Below the pieces are notes generated by a model. The model did no database searches. It was not told the origin of the DNA and worked only from the letters and a program-made list of their open reading frames with translations. This document shows positions 45,587 through 56,670 of a DNA stretch of 64,000 nucleotides, piece by piece. How positions within the stretch are numbered: the stretch's first letter is position 1; the number at the start of each line of letters is the position of its first letter. The position numbers and the translations under genes were made by a program. The DNA comes from Hymenoscyphus infarciens (Eukaryota > Ascomycota > Leotiomycetes > Helotiales > Helotiaceae). Location of the stretch: contig LLCB01000088.1 in NCBI GenBank assembly GCA_001414345.1, positions 62,001-126,000 of the forward strand, in the 5' to 3' direction.

Positions 45587-47437
45587 ATGGAGGAACCTCC
45601 AAGCTCAATAGATATTCAGAGACGCAGACGAGCATTTAAGCCTAAATCCCGAAATGGATGTAAAACATGCAAGTGAGTCCCCCTTTTTCCCAGTACCTCA
45701 GCACCCCCAAACCCTCGCGGGTTTCCTGCTTCGGGAAATCTGCTACATTCATCGTATCTGCACAACACAGAATAATAACCCCACCTAACCAACCAACCAA
45801 CCGCAAAAGAGTCCGACGAATAAAATGCGACGAGCAGAAACCCTCTTGCGCACGCTGTCTCCTCACAGGCCGAAAATGCGACGGCTACGCACCAACTCGT
45901 CTCTCCCCCTTGCAAGTGCCTTGTATAGTACTTGAACCAGTCACCGGTAGAAACGCGAGTACATCCACCGTGCACCATAAAGAGGAAGTGAGGACTTTAT
46001 TACCATACCACCTCTTCCACGACCCCCAAGAAAGGAGATCCTTCGATTTCTTCCTCAAATGCACAGTTCCTCAATTATCAACCGTGGTAACCAGTGACTT
46101 TTGGACAAGGAATGTGTTACAAGCTGCTCATCACGAGGTTGCGATAAAATACGCCATTGTAGCTTTGGGCTCGCTGCATGAGGGGTGTGTGAGAGGTGAT
46201 TCGAGAATTAGATGGGAGGGAGAGGAGGGAACGAGATTAAATTTTGCAACGAGTCAGTATGTGAAGGCGATTGGACATTTTTGTGATCCGGAGAGGAAGG
46301 ACAGGAAGAGGACGGATGTTGTGCTTATTACTTGCATCTTGTTCATTTGTTTCGAGGTGAGTGTTTCCACCTCTAAGATATGAGAGGGGAGAAAAGAGGT
46401 TGACTGATATGTGGTTTTAGTTATTAAGATGTCAACTTGATTCGGCGCTTTCGCATATCAATGGTGGTGTGAGAATCTTGGAGGAATTCCAGAAGGAAGG
46501 GCCACTTACCATTCCAGCTATTCCTTATGTTTCAGCGTCGACACTTCGCAACATCTTCAACCGTCTCGACTCGCAAGCCAGTCAACTTACCTTTGGACGT
46601 CGTCGCCATTTTCTTTCCAGTTTATCTAAATTGACACTCGTCACTCGCCAACTGAAATTCTCAACGTTAGAAGATGCCCGTACAGCGCTAGACGACATCT
46701 GGAGCACCGTGACTTTAAACATAGCCACCGAACCAGCAGCAGGAATCCCACCTAGCGAAACAAAGAAGAACCTAGAGAAAATGCAGAGTTCGATAAATCA
46801 AGAGCTGGAGACATGGATTCAAAATTTTGGAGCATTGGTGAACTCGCTTAAACGCAAAGGAGATCTCGACGCACCGATGCGGAACTCGATAAATACGATG
46901 AAGTTACAATGGACCACGATCCGGTTACTGAGACAGACGGATGCTGCAATGATGGTGGAAAATGAGATGTTTTGGGATGGATTTAAGTATGAGTACGAGG
47001 TTATGCTTGCGATGGCTCAGACTATTGTTGATTATTCAACACCAACTCCACTTTCTACACCGAAATCTACGAAAGATTCCGTGCCTGAAAGAAAATCGGG
47101 AGAAGAGTTACTCTTTTACCTAGATAACTCCGTCCTATTCCCACTCTTCTTCATAGTAGCTAAGTCCCGAGACAGGAAGCTACGACGCAAAGCTCTCACC
47201 CTCCTCGAACAAGCAAACAGACAAGAAGGCGTTTGGAATTCGAATCTGCTCGCAAGGGTAGCAAGAAGGATTATAGATATTGAAGAAGAGGGACTTCAAA
47301 ATGAGGACTTGGAAAAGATACCGAGGGAGAGGAGGGTATGGCGTGCTAGTGGTTTATTTGGGTTGGCGCCACGGAAAGCCAAGATCGTGTTTGTTAGAGT
47401 GGGAAAGTCTTCGGTTGAGGAATATATTGAGTGGTGA
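45587..47437 (+). CDS. Zn(II)2Cys6 fungal transcription factor
   Basis: There are three exons, 45587-45672, 45810-46356 and 46421-47437, giving 549 aa. The binuclear zinc cluster is split by the first intron (137 nt, long for the window). NGCKTCK joins VRRIKCDEQKPSC, then ARCLLTGRKC. The Cys spacing C-x2-C-x6-C-x5-C-x2-C-x6-C is complete. The N-terminal RRRRAFKPKSR is basic. The rest resembles the regulatory region of fungal Zn2Cys6 factors (FHDPQERRSFDFFLKCTVPQ, ALGSLHEGC, LSHINGGVRILEEF). The start ATG at 45587 is the only one giving the basic lead-in. Its target genes cannot be inferred; the neighbours are not a recognisable cluster. Confidence 0.9.
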
Positions 47438-47844
47438 TGAATCTGGGAGGTTTTGCTGGGAAAGGGCGGGAACGCACATACAATCACTTGTTTCAATTGT
47501 GCGAAATAGTCTTGGGTAATGGGGAGTATTGTGCGAGAGTATTTGGGAGAATCAAGAAGACGAGTTTCTGGTTCTTCCGAATGTCCTTGGAAAATACTAA
47601 ATCGAGCGAAAGGCTTGAGCAGATGAGAGTTGCGATTGAGCAGCTTGATGAGAAAGATGGGGGATGTTGCGCTTGTCAAACTACGACTTCCCCCATATGG
47701 CTCGGGACATTTTCGTGCTCAGTGCTACTCGATGGATGACTGTGAACAAGATTATGGGGCCAGATGACTGGGATCCTGCTTGGGATTGAGTATGGCGGCA
47801 GTGGAGGATACCAGGGGGGGTGTGGTTATCTCCTGAGGCCGGCG

Positions 47845-48010
47845 CACTTGATTGTTCCAAAACACCTGGGTTAATTGTCCCGAATTATTCCAAGTGCGTA
47901 GAATCGTTTACTTGGATTACCCTGGAAAATTGGAACAACGAGGGCTAGGTAGCCAGGTACGAACCAGTTGTGTTTACTGCCACATGTGATGTCCATCGCG
48001 AGGTCGGGTA
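47845..48010. repeat. dispersed repeat family B, copy
   Basis: Segments TTGATTGTTCCAAAACACCTG-like, TTGGATTACCCTGGAAA, GGAACAACGAGGGC and GATGTCCATCGCGAGG match 5040-5210 in the same order and orientation. It lies downstream of the Zn2Cys6 factor. No coding potential is seen. Confidence 0.6.
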
Positions 48011-48232
48011 TATGGCGGAAGGCCCAAAGACGAATCTTATGAGGTAGTAAAAAGCACAACCCAAAAAAGCCAAGCTCGTTTCAAGACAAGAAAACATCCC
48101 ATAGAAAGCCATATAAAGTCAGAAGTTTATTTTGGACGACTTCCACTTGTTTCTTTTTAGCAACCAGTCGATGCAGTAGCGACAACTTATCTTTCAACAT
48201 TCTTTGTGAGCACATCACGATGCATCATCAAT

Positions 48233-48598
48233 TCAATCTCTTGGGGTAACTTCGCAACAAGTACACAGGGTTTCTCTCAAATCTGTCTCCTCAATAATTA
48301 CTTTCTGTCCTTCATGCCATCCTGCCATATCTATACCCAGCATTTTCTCCTTCTCATAAGTCTCGTATTTCCAGCAAGAGTTGGGTTCAGGTTGTGTTTT
48401 AAGTGAACGATTATGTTCAATCTTGGCTTGAATCTTGGGTGTCGAGGCGTTGGTGTTGGATGACGATGGGCATTGGAATGGTGATGATGGCTTTGATTGT
48501 TGTTCTGCAGTGCTAGAAGGTTGCTCGGCAGTTCCCAAGACATTGCAGAACTCTTGGAGAAGAAATTGGGCGAATCGTTTGTCGTAGTGTATACACAT
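48233..48598 (-). CDS. hypothetical small protein, MCIHYD-type
   Basis: I take the start ATG at 48598, giving MCIHYDKRFAQFLLQEFCNV. The frame stays open upstream to 48916, but that part includes intron-like sequence (GTGAGC ... AG), so an extra 5' exon is possible. The product has 121 residues: a Ser/Pro/Gln-rich linker, then NSCWKYETYEKEKM, HEGQKVIIEETDLRETLCTC and CEVTPRD. Paired cysteines (CTCC) near the end and the CIHYD start could bind a metal. No family was recognised; it looks like a lineage-specific small gene. Confidence 0.45.
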   Translation of the reverse strand: MCIHYDKRFAQFLLQEFCNVLGTAEQPSSTAEQQSKPSSPFQCPSSSNTNASTPKIQAKIEHNRSLKTQPEPNSCWKYETYEKEKMLGIDMAGWHEGQKVIIEETDLRETLCTCCEVTPRD

Positions 48599-49260
48599 CT
48601 TAGGCAATTTATTTAGTCGCGAGCTGAAGATGTAGATTGCAAGAAGATTAAATGGCACGCTTGATACGGCGGTGGTAATATTGTTATAATTACAGGGAAG
48701 TAAGCTCACGGGAGTTCGCTGGGATTCGCTAAGCTTCCCAAAGATTTTGTCATGGTGAGAGATCACGAAATGGTGAAATAAAACGCGAGGCGGAGTATTT
48801 GCTACAGCCTCACGGATGCCTAATCTTACACTCCATCGCTCGAAGCCTCGTAGACTTTCTCTCTCTTTGGTGTTGCATAGTGGCTTTGAAATTGCACAAG
48901 CGATCTCACATTGCATAAACTGCTGCCTTGAGGAGCTTCGGTATCTTGGGAATCGCTCCTTCCACTGGAATGCGGCGTATTGGCTTTTTCCTTTTCAAAA
49001 GGTGCGACTAAGTTGTTCCGCTTGAAGTGACACGCTCGCTGGTCATTACCTAAGCTATGGAGTTGGATAATAATGACCAACACTCAACCACAATGAAACA
49101 CAACATCAACAAACATCACAACATTCCAAGAACCCACCAATTCAAAGCAAGTCAAACATAAACCAACTACCTCCCATCAACCACAAAGAATTTTTTATGA
49201 AACTCTTATCTTCAACCGCCATCATTGAGTGTGCACAACGAAATAGTGAATTTTGAGTCG

Positions 49261-49320
49261 TTAGTCAGAGCTATTCGTGAATGTATTCATAGTTCTCTTC
49301 ATTCACTACGAATGACTAAT
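49261..49320. repeat. imperfect inverted repeat, possible hairpin
   Basis: TTAGTCA, ATTCGT and GAATG in the left arm (from 49261) pair with CATTC, ACGAAT and TGACTAA in the right arm (to 49319), around a ~16-nt loop. A 5-nt insertion interrupts the left arm. It lies 50 nt before the start of the aspartic-protease-like gene and would be in its leader if transcribed. Confidence 0.45.
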
Positions 49321-49369
49321 ACCCACGAAAAAATGAAAGGGCAATCTTCGTTGCTCAGACCTAGCCATC

Positions 49370-50682
49370 ATGTTGATTCAAAATATTCCTCCAATGGCCT
49401 TGTCTCTCCTTTCCGCCTTCAAATCAGCAAAACGGTGGTCTCCGAAGACTGCTTTCAATCTGGCAGAGACCATCCCCTGGGCAAATGCTTCAAGTACATG
49501 TTTTAACTTTACCGACACTCCTAGAGTCAATGTCTGGCTCGGCAAACAGGACTCGGCTGGCATCGAGGTGTCCCGAACTACAACCCCACGCCAACTCCTT
49601 GTGGACACAGGAAGCTGTGGGATAGCAATGGCCACATCTAACATAGACAACTGGACTCCTGATGAAGCTACCACCAAGAACGAAGGCTACCAGTACCTCA
49701 CCAGCAGCAAATTACTCTACGTTGGACACTGGGTTATACGGAATGTATACTACAACCTCGACCTCGCGGGACGCCAAGTCAAAGCGCAAGTAAAAATTCT
49801 CGCCATCAGCAAGTCGATCAAGTGCCCAAAATATGTTTTGGGCGTGGATAAGCGAAACTGTTTGGACCCCAACGGGACTGTAATCGACAATCCACGCACA
49901 GCCCTGATGGGTATTGGTTTTGGGCGTACAGCAGATGGGTGGGTATTCCCTAAGCCGTTTTCCCCTCTTTCAGGTTCTTTTAGGAGAACTAAGACACTAT
50001 TTCCACCTCTAGAATTCGCAATACTGACTCCGAGGTCATCTACAGGCAAGAACAAGGAACTCCTGACAAAAACCCCCTTTTGAATATCGCAGATGTCCGG
50101 GGCATCACAGCATTAGCGCCAAGGTTCCACCCGGGATACATCATTTCACCAACTGGACTCACTGTCGGGTTGACTTCCACTAACGATGTTTATCGTTCGC
50201 GGTCAGTGGATTTACCACTTCCTCTACCCGAAACTGAGTTGCCAGGTCTACCTGAACACCACCGCCAGTGGGGAGAAATGAAAGGTTGTGTATCGGTAGA
50301 TAAGACACCAAACCCATGTCTTGGATGTTCAATTCTCCTCGATACAGGGGTCGAACAATCCTACATACGAGTTCCTGGGGACCCTGCCGATTTCTCAACT
50401 TGGCCTTTCACGTGGCTCACACACATAAAAGATCCAAGGGCGGCGAATAGAGTTCGATTGCTCGATAATGGACAGCAGGTTGTGGTCTCATTTGGTAATC
50501 CCCCAGTGGCGGAACAGCATTATAGATCTGGGGATGATGACAATCCTGTCACTCCTCCTTGGATCAACAACTACCATGATCCTGTACGAACGCCATTTGT
50601 CAATACCGGACGGCACATATACAGGCAGTGGAAGGTTATCTTTGATCCGGTGTCTGGGACTTTGTCATTTGCCAGAATTTAA
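49370..50682 (+). CDS. aspartic-protease-like protein with two DTG motifs
   Basis: There are two exons, 49370-49938 and 50013-50682, giving 412 aa; an in-frame ATG at 49394 is an alternative start. Two pepsin-type motifs are seen. RQLLVDTGSCG has Asp near residue 79; CSILLDTGVEQS has Asp near residue 300. The ~220-residue spacing fits a bilobal protease. Other blocks are RTALMGIGFGRTADG, IADVRGITALAPRFHPGYII and HIYRQWKVIFDPVSGTLSFA, which ends like the C-terminal lobe of an A1 protease. However, the second motif has DTGVE instead of DTGT/S. The flap and the typical signal peptide are not obvious; the N-terminus begins MLIQNIPPMALSLL. It may be an atypical or inactive member, or a related fold. 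Confidence 0.6.
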
Positions 50683-51960
50683 AGGTACATTGCCGAGAAT
50701 AATCGCACAGATGTTGCTCTACCTTTCTCGATTAATTAGGCGGTCTAATTTAAATCACTCTCCCAGCTCTTTCATGAAAAAAATCGAGATCGTCACAACA
50801 CTGTCGAATCATCGAACTATCGAACCATCGAACCATCATTCCTTGTTTTCATAATCGAACAATGAGAGAACTTTACTGCTGCTTTTATTGATTGTTGTGG
50901 AGGTTCTCTGGTTGCAAAGATTCTTTGCTTCTCAAGATTCCGGAAGAGAGGTCTTGGGTCCCCCATATTTCGAGTTATTTTCAAAAAAGATAAGAAAAGT
51001 CCAAGTACAGGAGTGAACTGAGACTTAAGGTGAACGAGAACAAGAACAAAAAACAAGAACAAGAAGAAGCGGCTTAGGCAAGCTTATAGTGCCATTTTTC
51101 CAATTTTCCCCTTTCGGCCACGATCATCTTTCGTGGCGAAAATAGTTACCCCGTCATTCCGAATGTTTCTCATTTAATTAAAGGCTCCAAAAAAACACCC
51201 CTCCTTTCGCCTAACCAAGAAGTCTATACTGCTTCACATGACCTTTTGTCTTCCTCATCTTCTTCCCCCTCCGTGATTAAACTCTCTCCCTCACCTTGTT
51301 TCGCTTCTTCGCCTCCAATGCCTCGTATGCATTTGCAACCAAGTGACAGAGCCCAAATACCCCAACTGAAACTACTACCAGTCCGAAACAGAGAATTATC
51401 GCAACGAGAAAAATGCAAAATCCATGGATACTGCCATCCTAGGGCGTCCTGAAAGTACAAAAAGTCCAAAAACGACTAAATCGCAAATCGCAAATAGCAA
51501 AAGTTAAGTATTTGTAGCTAAGAAACGAGGTTGGTGGATAGATATATTAAACGTGCGTTGTTCTCGCGCCTCCTCTTTGCTAACTACTACATTTGGGCAT
51601 TTTTATGGCTTTGCAATATAATAAGAATGATAAACTCACTCCAGACGCGTAATATGAGGACCAAAGCGGAAATCCTGAAGTGGGAAATGTAGGCGGTCGA
51701 GATGTATGTAATAATAGCCTCGTTTACGAAACTTCACAAATGAAGAAAAAAATAAAAAGAAGGGACTCCCAACCACCCTCCACTGCACTGTTTCCTTTTC
51801 CTCCCCAACCTCAAAACAAGAACTCATCCCAGCCAGTACGCCAGCAAACCCGTAGACCCAGTGAGCCGACTTCAAGCGCCACAAAAGACCATACCTCGTT
51901 ATATCATTCTTCAAGCACTGCCGTAGTCCATCCGCGCAATTGAAAGTAGAGACAGCCGAG
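50683..51960. other. intergenic region, no gene seen
   Basis: This is the 3' flank of the aspartic-protease-like gene. The frames at 51246 and 51680 show no family likeness and only compositional bias. No RNA gene or repeat was recognised before the MITE at 51961. Confidence 0.4.
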
Positions 51961-52118
51961 AGTAAGACTCCTGAGCTTTACACTCCCTCCCTGGGCTAGA
52001 GCATTTAGGATTCCTGATTCTTCTAAACCTCCTCGGAAACTGGATGCGATTGTGCTAAACCTTGTCGCACATTACTGATAAAAAGCAGGTGTACTTGGAC
52101 GAAAGCCCGTCGGTCTTG
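51961..52118. mobile_element. MITE-like inverted-repeat element, copy 3 (shortened)
   Basis: The left end AGTAAGACTCCTGAGCTTTA and the right end GAAAGCCCGTCGGTCTTG match the two ends of copy 5 (63608-63822). The core shares CTTCTAAACCTCCTCGGAAA with CTTCTAAATCTTCTCGGACA of copy 5. The right TA is mutated to TG. It is about 155 bp, shorter than the other copies. Confidence 0.65.
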
Positions 52119-52346
52119 CCTATTTAACAGCCCGGAACAAACTTATTGTTGAAACGATGGCGACAATAAGAAGCAAGAGCTAGGCAAAATAGCCGAGCGC
52201 AGAAACAATAGAATTCAATTAACAAGCGGGAATTACCCATTTCACAAGCCAAAAAAATGAGAGAAATCTTTGGTATCCCAAGTAGTCCATTTTAAAGGCG
52301 CCTTCCATGCAAGTATACACAAATATCATACATAAAACTTCTACAT

Positions 52347-53556
52347 CTACAACTCACCCGGGATTTCCTCTCTGGTGATAGATTTTGGCGCCACAGGCTG
52401 CGCTGCTGGCGTAGGAGGGTTCAAGGATTTTCTAGGATCCAAAGTACCTCGAGGATCAATCAAGCTGTTCATCTCTGAAGCTGCCTGTAGTGTGTCCTTG
52501 TCTGATTCCGGTGCGCCTAGTCCTTCTGGTGGCTCCCAAGTAACATTTCCCTTTGCCGCTGCTTCCAGACGTTTGGCCTGTCCTGACTCACCCGCTCGTC
52601 CCAGAACGCCGGCAATGACTTGGATACATCGGAGACTAGTTTTGAAGGTTAGTAGATGCCAAAGGAAAGAGAGGCGGAGAGACTAACCTGTCGTCATTCG
52701 CAGGAATAGGATATGTGACCCAAGTCGGATCAGCATCCGTATCAATAACGCCAATCGTCGGAATATTATTCAACCCACACTCATGCAACATGATATAATT
52801 CTCCAACGGATTCAAACACACCACCAAATCCGGCTTCAACGCCTTCCACTCCTCGATCTTCTTCGTGAACCCCGAGGAAATATCCACATCGTCCTTATCC
52901 ACAACCTTGATATTACACTTCGCAAGAATCTGATCGCCATTGGTGATGCTCCCCGGAATCCACTTCTCAAACAAATGACACCCCTTAGCCATCTGCGCAG
53001 CTTTCACCACACAAGATGTCTGACCTGCCCTCGTGCCAACGAAAAGGATTAATCCACCATGATATGCCACACCCTCAACAACCTTCGCAGCTCTCCGCAG
53101 ATGCGCGGCAGTCTCTTCCAAGGAAATGATATGCACACCCTGCCTTATCCCAAAAATATACCTCTGATTCGCGGGATTCCATAGACTCGTATCATGACCC
53201 AAATGACTCTGGCTAGCCATTAACAGCTCCAAAGTGACATCTTGAGGTTTCGGCGGGTTCAAGACAAGTTGCTGTGGTTCATAATGCTTTTCTATCACTG
53301 ATCCCAGCTTGCCAGTTCGTTTCTTGAGATTGCGTTTGAATTCATGATTCGCCTTGACGGTTTCCGAGGATTCGCTCGCGAGGGATGGAGGAACGAAGGA
53401 ATTGGTTATGTGCAGTTGGTTGATGTTCGCTTCGATCGAGTGGGTTTGTTTGAGTTGGTTCTCAATTGAGTGCTCTATTGAGTGGGTTTCGGAGGAGAAG
53501 GTATCGTTGGTGAAAGTACGGAGGAACGATTTTCGAAGAGGGGCGGACAGAGCCAT
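52347..53556 (-). CDS. MRP4: mitochondrial small-subunit ribosomal protein uS2m (Mrp4-like)
   Basis: There are two exons on the minus strand, 53556-52688 and 52635-52347, joining to 385 aa. The N-terminal ~100 residues are Ser/Thr/His-rich with basic residues (MALSAPLRKSFLRTF) and suit a mitochondrial presequence. The S2 core includes LLMASQSHLGHDTSLWNPAN, RYIFGIRQGVHIISLEETAA, GGLILFVGTRAGQ, EKWIPGSITN and GLNNIPTIGVIDTDADPTWV. It continues with YPIPANDDSLRC. The C-terminal extension after IQVIAGVLGRAGESGQ is Pro/Ala-rich, as in fungal homologues. Mitochondrial translation role. Splice signals are GTTAGT and CTAG. Confidence 0.93.
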
Positions 53557-53789
53557 GCGGCCTAGAATTCATCAGCTTTATGGACTTGGATCAATTGGTG
53601 GTCTACCTACCATGCCGTATAGCTACATTTCTGAGAATCATGGTTGTTGCGGCGGGATTTGAATGTCGTCTCATCGCGTCAACTTTTCTGGAGCTGCAGT
53701 TCCTCCATTTCACGCTAGTAAATATCCACGTGATGAGATTTTGCCCCTGGACTTCCAGGTGAACTCAACGATGGGACAATAAAACAGCA

Positions 53790-53930
53790 CATAATTCCTG
53801 TAACAGTTTGAAATACTAACCTAAACATTCTTAAACAATTGAAATCATTGTTTCAAAACCTAGGTTTTGAGTCTTTAGGATGCTTACCTCGAAGCGACGA
53901 GAGCCTTTAAACTTTTCCACCACTGAATCA
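53790..53930. repeat. decayed repeat related to family B
   Basis: The segment GAGTCTTTAGGATGCTTACC resembles AAGTCTTTAGGATAATTGAC in the copy at 5040, and GACGAGAGCCTTTAAAC resembles CAACGAGGGTTAAACC. Two TTGAAAT-type inverted blocks precede it. Weak similarity; it lies between convergent-free ends of two minus-strand genes. Confidence 0.35.
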
Positions 53931-54083
53931 ATCACAAATATGGGTAATAAATATGCAGATAAATCTTATTAAGTAAGTCACAGCGCAAAACGTGCCCTGG
54001 TACGTTGTGTGCAGATTTATAAATACAAAGAACAAAATCCCAATGCTCCAGCAAAAAGTCTATCGTGGTATCTCCCCCCTTAA

Positions 54084-56264
54084 TCAATTACGGCTCGTCA
54101 GACGAGTCAAAGTAAACACACCAACAATAACAACCGCAAGAGTTACAATCGCACCAGGTAGCAACAATTCGTTGGGAACACCGGCAATGACTTGTTCCTC
54201 AATTGGTTTGGAATGGGCCTTTCGCGACCGGGATCGGGCTGGCACCTCATCCTCGCTCTCATCTTCGTCCTCGGAGGCAACACGCTTTCGTTGACGAATA
54301 GTCTGCGATGCTGATGGACTTGGCTCTTGATGGATAACCGGCTGAGGGTCGATTGTAGCACTGATGGCTGGCTTCTCAGGATCATGAATGAAAAGATCTA
54401 CCTTGTCACGGTGACCTTGACGTGCAAGGAGAATGGCCTCGAGAAGATCTTGATCAGTGGTGATTGATACGGTATCTCCATCATCGTCCAAATAGCTGAG
54501 GGCAAACCCGGAGCTTCCTAGTTTTCCATCCTCGAATGTTGCAGCACCTCCAACTGCCTCGACCTCAGAGCCGAGCTTTGCAATAACTGCAGCAATGAGC
54601 TCTGCCAATCCGTGACTTCCGACGACTTGCATCCGATGGACACGGCCACTTGGAGCCTTGAATTTGAAGGGGAAAGGGACTTCCTCGGGATGTACCTCTG
54701 GTTGGCGAGAAACAGTTGAGTGTTGTGGGGAGTCTCCTACATGCGAGGCCGAGTCGTTAGGTGCAACACTGGCATCCACGATACGCTCATGGCGAGACAT
54801 ATCGGGTGACATTAACGATCTGCCTCCCACGGTATTAGTATGGTGGTGGCTTCCATCTCCAGACATAACGGATTCCGTTTCGTTATCCAGGGACATCCAG
54901 AACTTGTTCCAAGCTGGACCTTGATTCTCTCCGCCCTCGCCCGTTGACATTGTGTTGATTTGTTCAAGAGTGGCATAAGTCAATTTCAAGACATCAACCA
55001 TGCCCACAATTTCACCACCCTCATTCATAACCGGAAGATTCAGATAGTGTCCATCTAACAAAAGTCAGTTAAGATTCTACAAACTCGGAGTTGATGACAT
55101 ACCATGCATCTTTCTCAGTGCTGCTTGAATGCTCATATCCATTGGCGCAAAATCGGGATGTGGAGTCATCACTCGAACAACACTGCAATTGGCAGGATCG
55201 AGGCCAGGAGCAATGACTCGTAGTACAACATCTTTACTAGTAAAAATCCCCGTGATGGAATCTTGGTCCTGCACGAGAACGGCTGTGGTGTGGTGTTCCT
55301 TCATTTTTGCCGCGGCTTCCTTGACCGAAGTGCGCACACTCACTGTAACGGGGGGTCGGCCATCAAGAACGGATTCCAAAGTAGGTCCAGACATCTTCAT
55401 TCGGAGTGCCTCCACATATTGGATGATTTGTTGCGGTTGACTTGATCCCAGCTCCGATTGAACGCCCTCAAGAGCATCGTATAACTTCCTCGAAGAACTA
55501 TATGCTCTTTCTAATTTCTCCATGGCATCGTAGAAGCACTTGGTGATATCCAAAATACCAGAAATATCTTGGTTTTCGTCCATGACAGGCAAATGGCGAA
55601 ACCCCTTGCGAACCATCAGATCCAACGCATCGGTAGCACTCGTATCTGTTCGGGCACAGAGAGGATTCTTGGTCATAATATCGGCAATCATAACGTTGCT
55701 AGCTTTCAGACCAGCGCCCACCACTCGGAATGCAAGATCCTTTGCAGTAAAAATACCCGCAATTCGGTCGTCATCGTCGGTAACCAAAACACAATCCTCT
55801 CTCTTCGCTGCCATTAATTGTGCGGCCTCGGCGACAGTGGTATTTGGCTTGATTTGGAGGGCTTGACTCGGTCGAAGGGCGAGAACGGTTCCCGGGGGAG
55901 CTTTTCGTGTCTGCCGTGCTCGTCCAGTTGTATGCTTCTTCTTGCTGAGGTCCGTCTCGATCTTTCTCCGGATTGCCTAGAAGAAAATGCAAATTAGTCC
56001 AGGTTCGCTCGCAACGCCAGACAGAGAAGGATTTGATAAGAGCTGCCAGAATCGTACCTCATCTCTCTTGGACTGTTTTTGTCTACTGGCGCTCATGGTT
56101 GATCCAGCTGCTTCGCTTTGGACGGTTGATATGGCGCTTTGGGTGTGTGATTCTAAAGCTGGCCGAGGAACTGGAATATTGGATGCTGGACTGTTGAATG
56201 CCGGCAAATTTCCACGGTTACCCTGTCGACTAGGCGTACCTCGCATAGTGCCATTAGTAGCCAT
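54084..56264 (-). CDS. CBS-domain and PB1-domain membrane protein (Mug70-like)
   Basis: There are three exons on the minus strand: 56264-56058, 55976-55103 and 55054-54084, giving 683 aa. The N-terminus is disordered and basic (RRKIETDLSKKKHTTGRARQ). Four CBS motifs form two Bateman modules. They run in order: EDCVLVTDDDDRIAGIFTAK; GFRHLPVMDENQDISGILDI; TTAVLVQDQDSITGIFTSKD; HYLNLPVMNEGGEIVGMVDV. A PB1 domain follows (PFKFKAPSGRVHRMQV, SYLDDDGDTVSITTDQDLLE). The tail is acidic and basic (RKRVASEDEDESEDE) and ends in a membrane anchor (LLLPGAIVTLAVVIVGVFTL). It resembles S. pombe Mug70 and plant CBS-PB1 proteins. CBS pairs bind adenosyl nucleotides in many proteins, and PB1 mediates pairing. 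Function here is unknown. Confidence 0.88.
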
Positions 56265-56292
56265 CTTAAGAGTCGAGATGTGGTGGACCTAT

Positions 56293-56321
56293 GCCACTGC
56301 CACTGCCACTGCCACTGCCAC
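56293..56321. repeat. GCCACT hexanucleotide repeat in a 5' leader
   Basis: About five perfect tandem GCCACT units lie about 30 nt upstream of the CBS/PB1 start codon, on its transcribed side, so they may be in its leader. No coding role. Confidence 0.75.
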
Positions 56322-56554
56322 GTCGGTTGGAGAGGAGAGGAGAGGTCAAGCGAGAGACTCTAAGCGCGGGATGGGGGATGTGGAAGGGTTTGCCCAGAAC
56401 TCGGGAACTGGATTGCCTCGAGGTGTTTTTGGGTGAAGCTTGGGCACATGGAAGTTCGTTGGGCGGGAGACGTCGGGTCACGGCCAATAAATACTCCGTT
56501 TTCCAGTCGAGCGTGTAAAGGCGGCAGTGAATATATCTGGTCATGATTTCAACC

Positions 56555-56670
56555 CGCTGGGACAATATAAAACATTACCCTAAACACTTGGGACAATTTA
56601 AATTATTTTCCCATTGGTTTTGGGACAATAAAGTTCATTTATCCCAAAAATTTGAGGCAATACTCCGTAC
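56555..56670. repeat. short repeats of GGGACAAT, relic of family B type
   Basis: GGGACAAT occurs three times at about 56560, 56591 and 56633, with CCCAAAAATTTGAGGCAAT following. Spacing is irregular. It resembles the CAATTGT/ACAATT-rich blocks of family B without a clear alignment. It lies in the region between the divergent CBS/PB1 and C2H2 genes. Confidence 0.3.

Noticed and set aside
47431..47739. 102-codon frame right after the Zn2Cys6 factor
   Set aside because: Overlaps the stop of that gene in another frame and shows no conserved pattern; likely 3' UTR.
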